Shown: piece by piece, positions 1 through 4,659 of the stretch | Layout of the letters: every line of letters starts with the position of its first letter | How positions within the stretch are numbered: the stretch's first letter is position 1 | Assembly (NCBI GenBank): GCA_051001995.1 | Contig: JBPCMT010000229.1 | Location: 1 to 8,523, forward strand | Origin: CAWEHQ01 sp051001995 | GTDB lineage: Bacteria; Actinomycetota; Thermoleophilia; Solirubrobacterales; Thermoleophilaceae | Length of the DNA stretch: 8,523 bases | Direction of reading: 5' to 3' | Program-made: the position numbers and the translations under genes | Notes under the pieces: generated by a model | What the model saw: the letters and a program-made list of their open reading frames with translations, nothing else | The model's database searches: none | What the model was told of the DNA's origin: nothing

Positions 1-153
1 GCGCTCGCAGGTGCCGAGATCGACGCCGCCGGGACGGTCGATCACGAGCCGCACGGTGCCCGCCGCGACGCGCTCGGCCAGGAGCACCTCGACGTCGGGC
101 TCCACGCGCGCCAGGCGCGTCTCGATCACTTGCTGAATCGTCTCGGTCGTCAC
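1..153 (-). CDS. rimP: Ribosome maturation factor RimP, N-terminal part (runs off window)
   Basis: RimP binds the 30S subunit in the cytoplasm and helps its late assembly. Only the first 51 codons are present. They read in frame from a GTG start (151-153) to the window edge. The visible stretch ends in VRLVIDRPGGVDLGTCER, the typical end of the RimP N-terminal domain, where a beta strand is followed by an IDxPGGVxLxxCE motif. The start is fixed by a perfect AGGAGG six bases upstream of the GTG. In most bacteria rimP leads the nusA-infB operon, which would lie left of the window; this cannot be seen here. The gene is preceded by an intrinsic terminator that may act as an attenuator. The identification rests on a short fragment, but the motif is distinctive. 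Confidence 0.85.
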   Translation of the reverse strand, partial: MTTETIQQVIETRLARVEPDVEVLLAERVAAGTVRLVIDRPGGVDLGTCER

Positions 154-159
154 TCCTCA

Positions 160-165
160 CCTCCT
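160..165 (-). promoter_or_regulatory. Ribosome binding site of rimP
   Basis: AGGAGG on the minus strand, six bases before the GTG start of rimP. It is the full consensus and excludes the nearby out-of-frame GTG at 158-160. It begins ten bases after the T-tract of the upstream terminator, which leaves no room for a promoter between the two. Confidence 0.85.
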
Positions 166-175
166 GATCTGGGCG

Positions 176-203
176 AAAAAAAGGTGGGCTGCGACGCCCA
201 CCT
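176..203 (-). terminator. Intrinsic terminator / possible attenuator in the rimP leader
   Basis: On the minus strand, GGTGGGC (complement of 196-202) and GCCCACC (complement of 183-189) form a perfect 7-bp GC-rich stem, extended by one A-T pair, around a 6-base loop. Seven T residues (complement of 176-182) follow. This is a textbook Rho-independent terminator for leftward transcription. It lies between the dtd stop and the rimP ribosome binding site, so it can end dtd transcripts. Because the T-tract stops only ten bases before the binding site, any rimP mRNA started upstream must read through it. That is the layout of a transcription attenuator. No clear antiterminator partner was identified by eye. 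Confidence 0.8.
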
Positions 204-259
204 CCAGATGCGGTCCCCCCGGCGGACACCGGGCGCAATCGAAAGTCCTTGCGCGGCCG

Positions 260-265
260 AGTATA
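260..265 (-). promoter_or_regulatory. Putative -10 box of a rimP leader promoter
   Basis: TATACT on the minus strand (complement of AGTATA), one mismatch from TATAAT, eight bases beyond the dtd stop codon. Transcription would start near position 253 and give a leader of about 100 bases that contains the terminator hairpin. No convincing -35 element is seen at 15-18 bases spacing; the best candidate hexamer is CTGTTG. The call rests on the -10 match and position only. Confidence 0.4.
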
Positions 266-272
266 GCTCCGG

Positions 273-695
273 TCAGGTCTCCAACAGGACCGTTACGGGG
301 CCGTCGTTGACCAGCTCGACGGCCATTCGGGCGCCGAAACGGCCACCCTGCGCGCCGAGCGCGGCGACCGCGCGCTCGTACAGCCGCCTCGCCTCCTCCG
401 GCGGCGCGGCGTCCACGTAACTCGGCCGGTTGCCGCGGCGGGCGTCGCCGTACAGCGTGAACTGGCTGACGCACAGGACTCCGCCTCCCACCTCGACGAC
501 CGACCGGTTCATGCGGCCGTCCTCGTCGTCGAAGACGCGGAGTCCGAGCACCTTGCGCGCGACGCGGTCGGCGTCGGCCTCGGCGTCGGTGCGGCGGACG
601 CCGAGGAGGACGAGCAGCCCGAGCTCGATCGCCGCGATGCGCTCGCCCTCGACGGAGACCGATGCCGAGCTGACGCGCTGGACGAGCGCCCTCAT
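273..695 (-). CDS. dtd: D-aminoacyl-tRNA deacylase (DTD)
   Basis: DTD hydrolyses the ester bond of D-aminoacyl-tRNAs, and of Gly-tRNA(Ala), in the cytoplasm. It keeps D-amino acids out of translation. The 140-residue protein matches the family's usual length of about 145. It starts MRALVQRVSSASVSV, the standard N-terminus. It contains both signature motifs: SQFTLYGD (77-84), which builds the catalytic pocket, and NDGPVT (130-135), the Gly-cisPro motif that rejects L-amino acids. GNRPSYVDAAPPE (88-100) is also family-typical. There is no Shine-Dalgarno sequence before the ATG. A -10-like box seven bases upstream suggests a leaderless mRNA. The gene is divergent from the YbjN-like gene and is followed by an intrinsic terminator. 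Confidence 0.95.
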   Translation of the reverse strand: MRALVQRVSSASVSVEGERIAAIELGLLVLLGVRRTDAEADADRVARKVLGLRVFDDEDGRMNRSVVEVGGGVLCVSQFTLYGDARRGNRPSYVDAAPPEEARRLYERAVAALGAQGGRFGARMAVELVNDGPVTVLLET

Positions 696-702
696 CGGGC
701 GC

Positions 703-708
703 AGTATC
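703..708 (-). promoter_or_regulatory. Putative -10 box of dtd (leaderless)
   Basis: GATACT on the minus strand, seven bases before the dtd ATG, places the transcript start at or next to the start codon. The intervening bases (GCGCCCG) hold no ribosome binding site. No TTGACA-like -35 is evident. Support comes from the same spacing being seen at two other gene starts in this window. Confidence 0.4.
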
Positions 709-726
709 GCGCCGCCCGTGCCTCCC

Positions 727-732
727 TAGAGT
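727..732 (+). promoter_or_regulatory. Putative -10 box of the YbjN-like gene (leaderless)
   Basis: TAGAGT fits TANNNT and lies eight bases before the ATG at 741. The intervening bases GACGGCGA are not a good ribosome binding site. It lies back to back with the dtd box in a 45-base divergent intergenic region. No clear -35 is seen. Confidence 0.4.
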
Positions 733-740
733 GACGGCGA

Positions 741-1145
741 ATGTCCGCCGCCGACGTCGTCGACGCCTACCTCGCAGAGCTGCCCGGCCCGACGCGACGC
801 CTGGCCGCGGCCGAATGGGGCGTGACCGTCGAGCCCGACGCGGCCGCCGGGTGGCCGCTCGACGTCGGGATCCGGATCACCGAGGGCCTGCTGCGCGCGC
901 AGGCGTTCGTCGCCGCTCACGACGAGATGCTCGATCCCTGGCTGTTCCTCAACTGGAACCGCCAGACGCGGTTCGTTCGCTTTGCCTGCGCCCGCAACGG
1001 TGACGTGTGGGTCCACGCGGACCTGCCCGCGGCGGCGATCGACGAGCGCTCCATCGACCGCCTGCTCGGCCTCCTGGTCGAGGGGGCGACGGTGGCGCGC
1101 CGCTACGCCGTCGAAGCATGCGCCGCGCGTCCGTCCGCGAGCTGA
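741..1145 (+). CDS. YbjN-like / type III chaperone-fold small protein
   Basis: This is a 134-residue protein without signal peptide or membrane segment, so probably cytoplasmic. It resembles the YbjN (bacterial sensory transduction regulator) family, whose fold is like that of type III secretion chaperones. Supporting features are the core LFLNWNRQTRFVRF (68-81), a G-DVWVHADLP stretch (87-96), and a helical end (DERSIDRLLGLLVEG, 101-115) that matches the family's E-x-L-x-x-x-L pattern. The N-terminal helix (1-22) and the W-rich segment 26-44 also fit. The start is the ATG preceded by a TANNNT box. Codon use is strongly GC-biased with G or C in third position, as expected for a real gene. It is divergent from dtd and convergent with the TPR gene, 25 bases away. 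No function can be assigned, and the family link is from memory of the pattern. Confidence 0.65.
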   Translation: MSAADVVDAYLAELPGPTRRLAAAEWGVTVEPDAAAGWPLDVGIRITEGLLRAQAFVAAHDEMLDPWLFLNWNRQTRFVRFACARNGDVWVHADLPAAAIDERSIDRLLGLLVEGATVARRYAVEACAARPSAS

Positions 1146-1170
1146 CGCCGGCCGACCCGCCCGGGCCCGC

Positions 1171-1608
1171 TCAGGCGGCCCGCAGGCGATCCCTGAACGC
1201 GCGGTAGTCGGCGCGGTCGGGGCGCAGGCATGCAGCCAGGACGAGGTGGCGCCTCGCCTCGGCGGGGCGGCCGGTCTTCTCGAGCGAGCGCCCGAGGCAG
1301 AAGTGGGCGAAGTCGTTCACCGGCGCCCGCTCGACGACCGCTGCGAACTCCTCGCGTGCCTCCGCGTAGCGGCCGGCGCGAAAGTAGGCGCGGCCGAGCG
1401 CCTCGCGGATCGAGGTCTTGTCGGGCTCGAAGGCGCGGGCGCGCTCGAGCGGGACCGTGGCCGCCGCGAAGTCGCCCGCCTCGAGCAGCGCGGTGCCGCG
1501 GCTGAAGAGGTCGTAGACGTGCTCGCCCCGCTCCTCCGGGCTGAGGCCCCCGGAGCCTCCGCGACCCGGCGCGTCGCCGCCGCTCGCCGGCCCCGCCGGT
1601 TGGGTCAC
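1171..1608 (-). CDS. Tetratricopeptide repeat protein
   Basis: A 145-residue soluble protein made of a Gly/Pro-rich, probably disordered N-terminus (1-25) and three consecutive 34-residue TPR units, at about 31-64, 65-98 and 99-132. Each shows the pattern of small residues at positions 8 and 20 and proline near 32 (for example ALGRAYFRAGRYAEAREEF). Such a short helical array normally serves protein-protein binding; the partner is unknown. The GTG start overlaps the coaBC stop in a GTGA, and an AAGG-containing ribosome site lies just upstream. It is therefore probably translated in step with coaBC as the last gene of the mihF-gmk-rpoZ-coaBC unit. No recognisable terminator follows in the 25 bases before the convergent gene. 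Confidence 0.88.
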   Translation of the reverse strand: MTQPAGPASGGDAPGRGGSGGLSPEERGEHVYDLFSRGTALLEAGDFAAATVPLERARAFEPDKTSIREALGRAYFRAGRYAEAREEFAAVVERAPVNDFAHFCLGRSLEKTGRPAEARRHLVLAACLRPDRADYRAFRDRLRAA

Positions 1609-2894
1609 GAGCCGCCTTCCACCCGGGACGCGACCGGGGCCGCTCGCAGCTCGGCCACCGCGTCGAGGACCGCGCGGGCGACCTCCACCTTCGGCGCTCG
1701 GGCGATCGGACGCTCGCCGGCGGCGGTGACGACCGTCACCGCGTTGTCGGCGGCGTTGAAGCCGATGCTCGGGTCCGAGACGTCGTTCACCACGATCGCG
1801 TCCACGCGCTTGCGCGCGAGCTTCTCCCTGGCGCGATCGATGACCGCCGCCGCTCCCCCCTCCCCCGCGTGCTCGGCCGCGAAGCCGACGATCGTCTGGT
1901 GGGGCCGGCGCTCGGCGGTCAGCCCGGTGAGGACGTCGGGGGTCGGCTCGAGCGACAGCGCCAGCTCGGCGCGACCGGACTTCGCGATCTTCGCCGCCGC
2001 GGGCGCCGCGGGGCGGAAGTCAGCGACCGCGGCGGCCATCAGGACCACGTCGGCGCCGGGCGCGGCGCGGCGCGTCTCGACCTCCAGCTCGGCGGCGGTT
2101 TGGACCTCGACGTAGCGCACCCCACCCGCGCGCGGAAGGTCGACGTTGGCCGCGATGACCGTGACCTCGGCCCCGCGGCGAGCGGCCTCCTCGGCGAGCG
2201 AGAAACCCATCCGCCCCGACGAGCGATTGCCGACGTAGCGGACGGCGTCGATCGGCTCGCGGGTGCCGCCGGCCGTGACGAGCACCCGCATCCCGTCGAG
2301 CGAGCGCGGCGCGTACGACGGGCCCAGAGACTCCTCGACGGCGGCGAGGACGTCGGCGGGCTCGGCGAGCCTCCCGGCTCCCCACTCCCCCTTCGAGGCC
2401 AGCTCTCCCGTGCCCGGCGGGACGATGCGCGCCCCGCGCGCGGCGAGCGTCTCGAGGTTCGCGCGCGTCGCGGGGTGGCCGAGCATGCGGTCGTTCATCG
2501 CCGGGGCGATCACGAGCGGCGAGTGGCCGGCGGCCAGGGCGGCGGTGGTGAGAAGGTTGTCGGCGATCCCCGTCGCGAGCTTGGCGATCGTGTTCGCGGA
2601 TGCCGGCGCCACGCAGAGGACGTCGCACTCGGCGACGAGCTGCAGGTGGGCGATCGGATCGTGGTCGGGCGCCGGGTCGCCGGGGTAGGCCCCCCGCGCC
2701 GGGTCGGCCTCGAACTCGTCGACGAGCACGGGCGCGCCGGTGATGCCCGCGAACGTGGCACGCCCCACGAACTCGAGGCTCGTGGGCGTCTGGATCACGC
2801 GCACGGCGTGACCGGCTCGCGTCGCGAGCCGGACCAGCTCGACGGCCCTGTATGCCGCGATCCCGCCGGAGACGCCGAGGAGGATGCGCGCCAC
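1605..2894 (-). CDS. coaBC: Bifunctional phosphopantothenoylcysteine synthetase/decarboxylase
   Basis: CoaBC makes 4'-phosphopantetheine in two steps of coenzyme A synthesis. CoaB ligates cysteine to 4'-phosphopantothenate using CTP, and the FMN-dependent CoaC domain decarboxylates the product. The length (429 residues) is normal. The CoaC domain (about 1-185) has the flavin-fold start GVSGGIAAYR (7-16), the catalytic His in IAHLQL (H83), APASANTIAKLATGIADN (96-113) and PAMN with N134. In the flap motif, where the E. coli enzyme has a catalytic Cys, this protein reads GELASKGEWGAGR (163-175) without Cys. The CoaB domain (about 200-415) shows VTAGGTREPID, NRSSGRMG (N223), AAAVADFRP (287-295), K302/K305 and NDVSDPSIGF (370-379). 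The start is a GTG with GGAG upstream, 12 bases after the rpoZ stop. The end overlaps the TPR gene by four bases. Confidence 0.96.
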   Translation of the reverse strand: MARILLGVSGGIAAYRAVELVRLATRAGHAVRVIQTPTSLEFVGRATFAGITGAPVLVDEFEADPARGAYPGDPAPDHDPIAHLQLVAECDVLCVAPASANTIAKLATGIADNLLTTAALAAGHSPLVIAPAMNDRMLGHPATRANLETLAARGARIVPPGTGELASKGEWGAGRLAEPADVLAAVEESLGPSYAPRSLDGMRVLVTAGGTREPIDAVRYVGNRSSGRMGFSLAEEAARRGAEVTVIAANVDLPRAGGVRYVEVQTAAELEVETRRAAPGADVVLMAAAVADFRPAAPAAAKIAKSGRAELALSLEPTPDVLTGLTAERRPHQTIVGFAAEHAGEGGAAAVIDRAREKLARKRVDAIVVNDVSDPSIGFNAADNAVTVVTAAGERPIARAPKVEVARAVLDAVAELRAAPVASRVEGGS

Positions 2895-2906
2895 GGCCGG
2901 CTCCGT

Positions 2907-3137
2907 TCAGGCGCGGTACTCGTACCGGATCTTGCCGGCGGAGATCTCCTCGAGGGCGATCTTGAGGTAGTTCTTCGAGGCGGTCTCGACCATCGGCGGC
3001 GGGTACTCGTCGAAGGTCCCCTCGCCGAGGTTGTGGTAGTACGAGTTGATCTGGCGCGCCCGCTTCGCCGCGACCAGCACGCAGGCGTAGTGCGAGTCGA
3101 CGCGGTCGAGCAGGGTGTCCAGGCGGGGCTTGATCAC
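2907..3137 (-). CDS. rpoZ: DNA-directed RNA polymerase omega subunit
   Basis: Omega is the smallest RNA polymerase core subunit. It clamps the beta' C-terminus and helps assembly. The 76-residue protein is at the short end of the family. It carries the conserved DSHYACVLVAAKRARQIN (14-31) and SKNYLKIALEEISAGKI (54-70) segments that contact beta'. The GTG start overlaps the gmk stop (GTGA) and is preceded by GAGGAG at seven bases. The gmk-rpoZ-coaBC order is widely conserved in bacteria. Nothing unusual is seen in the protein. Confidence 0.95.
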   Translation of the reverse strand: MIKPRLDTLLDRVDSHYACVLVAAKRARQINSYYHNLGEGTFDEYPPPMVETASKNYLKIALEEISAGKIRYEYRA

Positions 3138-3796
3138 TGAGGCGCTCCTCTTCGTTGCGTCCCGCAGATGCTACTCACGACCGCGGCGAGGTCCTCGATC
3201 GCATCCTCGAGCCGATCGTTGACCACGACATGGCGGAACTCCGAGCGCGCCTCGAGCTCGTCGCGCGCGGCTCGCAGGCGCTCCTCGACGACCGGTGCCG
3301 AGTCCGCCCCCCTGGCGACGAGCCGCGCCCGCAGCGCCGCCAGCGACGGCGGGGCGATGAAGACCTGCTCGGCTTCGGGGAGTGCCTCCCTTACCTGGCG
3401 CGCGCCTTGGAGCTCGATCTCCAGCACCAGCCCGACCGGTTCGTCCTCGCCGGCCGCCGGGGCCGCCGGGCGCGGCCGGCTGAGCTCGGAGCGCGGGGTC
3501 CCGTAGCGATTGCCGGCGTAGGTGGCGTGCTCGAGGAAGTCGCCCGCCTCGAGGCGGCGATCGAACTCCTCCCGGGACAGGAAGTGGTAGTCGCGATCGT
3601 CCACCTCGCCGGGGCGCGGGGCGCGCGTGGTGGCCGACACCGATAGCTCGAGGCCGGGGAGGCGCTCGCGCAGCGCGCGGATCAGCGTTCCCTTGCCGAC
3701 GCCGGAGGGGCCCGTGATGACGAGCACCAGCGGGGCTCGGCCCTCCTCAGGCTGCTGATTCCCCGGCCCCGCGCGCGGGGGCGTGGGATCGGTCAT
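3134..3796 (-). CDS. gmk: Guanylate kinase
   Basis: Guanylate kinase converts GMP and ATP to GDP and ADP in the cytoplasm. The protein has 220 residues, slightly longer than the usual 190-210. It has the P-loop GPSGVGKGT (29-37, with K35), the GMP-binding SATTRAPRPGE (54-64), YHFLSREEFDRRLEAGDFLE (70-89), a YGTPRSEL segment (98-105), and LEIELQGARQVRE (125-137), which corresponds to the family's LDIDVQGA. The extra length comes from a Pro/Gln-rich N-terminus of about 20 residues and a short Pro/Ala-rich insert (107-119) before the QGA strand. The ATG start lies six bases after the mihF stop with no obvious ribosome binding site, so translation is probably coupled to mihF. The end overlaps rpoZ. 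Confidence 0.96.
   Translation of the reverse strand: MTDPTPPRAGPGNQQPEEGRAPLVLVITGPSGVGKGTLIRALRERLPGLELSVSATTRAPRPGEVDDRDYHFLSREEFDRRLEAGDFLEHATYAGNRYGTPRSELSRPRPAAPAAGEDEPVGLVLEIELQGARQVREALPEAEQVFIAPPSLAALRARLVARGADSAPVVEERLRAARDELEARSEFRHVVVNDRLEDAIEDLAAVVSSICGTQRRGAPQ
3145..3150 (-). promoter_or_regulatory. Ribosome binding site of rpoZ
   Basis: GAGGAG on the minus strand, inside the end of gmk and seven bases before the rpoZ GTG. It supports the GTG start and independent ribosome loading, despite the 4-base overlap with gmk. Confidence 0.75.
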
Positions 3797-3802
3797 CAGG
3801 GC

Positions 3803-4147
3803 TTAGCGTCGAAAGTGGGAGACGAGCTCGTTGCGCTGGCGCTCCGACAGGCCGCCGATCGTCTTGCTCGGCGAGATCCGACACTGCGTCAGGATCCTGT
3901 TGACCTTCACGCGGCCGTACTTCGGCACCGCGTGCAGCAGGTCGAACACCTTGCAGGTCTGCAGATACTCCGGCGGGTCGAGCAGAAGCCCCTGGATCTG
4001 GGTCCGGCCCGCCTTGAGATCGCGCTTGAGCTGGGCCCGCCGCGTGCGCACGTCGTTGGCGCGCTGTAGGGCGTCCATTCGCTGCGTGAGGGAGCGCTGG
4101 GGGGCGACTCCCAGCGCCCGCGGCGGCGACTGGGCGGCTGGCGACAT
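3803..4147 (-). CDS. mihF: Integration host factor, actinobacterial type (MihF)
   Basis: MihF/sIHF is a small DNA-binding nucleoid protein specific to Actinomycetota. It was first found as a host factor for phage L5 integration, and it is unrelated to the IHF/HU fold. The protein has 114 residues. It has a basic helix rich in Arg/Lys (34-48), followed by a helix-two-turn-helix-like region around VFDLLHAVPKYGRVKVNRILTQCRI (67-91), with the PK-G-VK-N-IL-Q pattern that contacts the DNA backbone. It ends GGLSERQRNELVSHF (98-112), as in the family. It sits directly before gmk and rpoZ, the classic actinobacterial arrangement. The ATG start lies eight bases after a TAGAAT box, which suggests a leaderless transcript opening the downstream operon. 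Confidence 0.93.
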   Translation of the reverse strand: MSPAAQSPPRALGVAPQRSLTQRMDALQRANDVRTRRAQLKRDLKAGRTQIQGLLLDPPEYLQTCKVFDLLHAVPKYGRVKVNRILTQCRISPSKTIGGLSERQRNELVSHFRR

Positions 4148-4155
4148 GGCCGGCG

Positions 4156-4161
4156 ATTCTA
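4156..4161 (-). promoter_or_regulatory. Putative -10 box of the mihF operon (leaderless)
   Basis: TAGAAT on the minus strand fits TANNNT closely, within TATAGAAT. It lies eight bases before the mihF ATG, and the bases between (CGCCGGCC) contain no ribosome binding site. This would be the promoter of mihF-gmk-rpoZ-coaBC-TPR, now separated from the carB side. The -35 region is weak (GTCGAG at 17 bases). Confidence 0.5.
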
Positions 4162-4209
4162 TACACGGATTCGCGCCCCTCGACGCACGGAAACGCGATT
4201 GTCAGCGTT

Positions 4210-4289
4210 TTCGGCGCCAATTCACCTCGACGTCGAGTCGAGGTTGAGCGTGGTTCGGGCTACTTGACGGTATTAGCGAGGTTTGCAGG
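4210..4289. repeat. Diverged direct repeat, copy B (mihF side)
   Basis: This stretch matches 4579-4654 in the same orientation. TTCGGCGCCAAT is identical (12 bases), followed by CTCGAC, then GGCTACTT (8 identical) at the same spacing within one base, then TGCAGG at the same spacing within a few bases. By hand alignment, overall identity is roughly two thirds, with the middle weakly conserved. The copy lies between the decayed pyr remnants and the mihF promoter. It could be a small non-autonomous repeat or a trace of a recombination event; its nature is unknown. Confidence 0.5.
4224..4244. repeat. Perfect inverted repeat upstream of mihF
   Basis: ACCTCGAC and GTCGAGGT form 8-bp arms around GTCGA. 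It is centred about 85 bases upstream of the mihF start codon and lies inside repeat copy B. It could be a protein-binding palindrome for the mihF operon or a structural part of the repeat. It has no T-tract on either strand, so it is not an intrinsic terminator. Confidence 0.5.
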
Positions 4290-4292
4290 CAC

Positions 4293-4364
4293 TTATGGGC
4301 GAGCTAGCGGACCAATGGGCGTGCGGAGCGATAGGCGTGGTGTCGCGGACCCCTCTGCGCTCAC
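4293..4364 (-). other. Possible stub of the gene after pyrD (pyrF position)
   Basis: A GTG at 4362-4364 overlaps the TGA at 4361-4363 in the same GTGA pattern used between other genes here. It opens a 23-codon frame (MSAEGSATPRLSLRTPIGPL...) ending in TAA at 4293. In actinobacteria pyrF normally follows pyrD and precedes mihF, so this may be the start of a deleted pyrF. The peptide shows no pyrF motif, and the assignment rests on position and overlap only. Repeat copy B begins just beyond the TAA. Confidence 0.25.
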
Positions 4365-4578
4365 GCCCCGCACGCGGCCGCCACGGGGCCCGGGAACGGC
4401 TCCAGCGCCGCAAACCCGGCCGCCACGCACCCGCCCCGCCGCCGGGTCGCGGAAGCTCTCCGTGCCGACCGCGACGCACGCGGCGCCCGCCCGCATCAGG
4501 GTCGGAGGCGTAGGCGCCGGTCTGGACCCCGCCCATGCCGATCACGGGGATCGACACCGCGGCGGCGGCGGACCCGAA
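4361..4578 (-). pseudogene. pyrD: 3' remnant of pyrD (dihydroorotate dehydrogenase), frameshifted
   Basis: On the minus strand one frame reads AAAAVSIPVIGMGGVQTGAY (from about 4569). This is the FMN phosphate-binding end of the PyrD barrel (V-x-IPxIGMGGV). After the Asp codon at 4501-4503 the match jumps by one base, and the next frame continues LMRAGAACVAVGTESFRDPA (4499-4440), the next PyrD motif (AGAxAVAVGTxxFRDP). Removing a single base at about 4500 restores the usual spacing between the two motifs. A further shift near 4420-4434 would lead to a third frame ending in TGA at 4361-4363. The 5' two thirds or more of the gene are absent, and the upstream edge coincides with repeat copy A. 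PyrD oxidises dihydroorotate to orotate, so this copy cannot function. Confidence 0.8.
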
Positions 4579-4654
4579 TTCGGCGCCAATGTAGCTCGAC
4601 CTCAGCCCCAGCTGGGCGGCACTGCGGCTACTTAGTGTTTCTCGCGTGTGCAGG
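4579..4654. repeat. Diverged direct repeat, copy A (methyltransferase side)
   Basis: This is the partner of 4210-4289, about 369 bases away in the same orientation. It shares TTCGGCGCCAAT, CTCGAC, GGCTACTT and TGCAGG in the same order. It begins five bases after the stop codon of the methyltransferase gene (reading leftward) and ends where pyrD similarity begins. It therefore marks the junction between the inserted gene and the pyrD remnant. It contains a separate 10-bp palindrome, CCCAGCTGGG (4607-4616), which copy B lacks. Confidence 0.5.
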
Positions 4655-4659
4655 TAGTT

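Noticed and set aside
1146..1170. Possible bidirectional terminator between the convergent YbjN-like and TPR genes
   Set aside because: The 25-base gap is GC-rich with no clear stem-loop followed by a T-tract on either strand.
982..2115. Long open plus-strand frame (377 codons) opposite the TPR gene and coaBC
   Set aside because: It is antisense to two clearly recognised genes. Its Arg/Ala-rich translation shows no family motif and is typical of high-GC shadow frames.
1869..3140. Long open plus-strand frame (423 codons) opposite coaBC and rpoZ
   Set aside because: It lies opposite coaBC and rpoZ, whose motifs are unambiguous. Low-complexity Arg/Gly/Asp composition and no recognisable domain mark it as a shadow.
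4264..4635. Plus-strand frame of 123 codons across the pyr remnant
   Set aside because: It is Pro/Arg/Thr-rich without motif, and the opposite strand carries the PyrD signatures, so it is a shadow of the remnant.
4579..4654. Repeat copy A as an integron attC site behind a methyltransferase gene cassette
   Set aside because: The size and position behind a stop codon are suggestive. However, I find no RYYYAAC/GTTRRRY core pair, the second copy is not behind an intact cassette gene, and no integron integrase is in the window.
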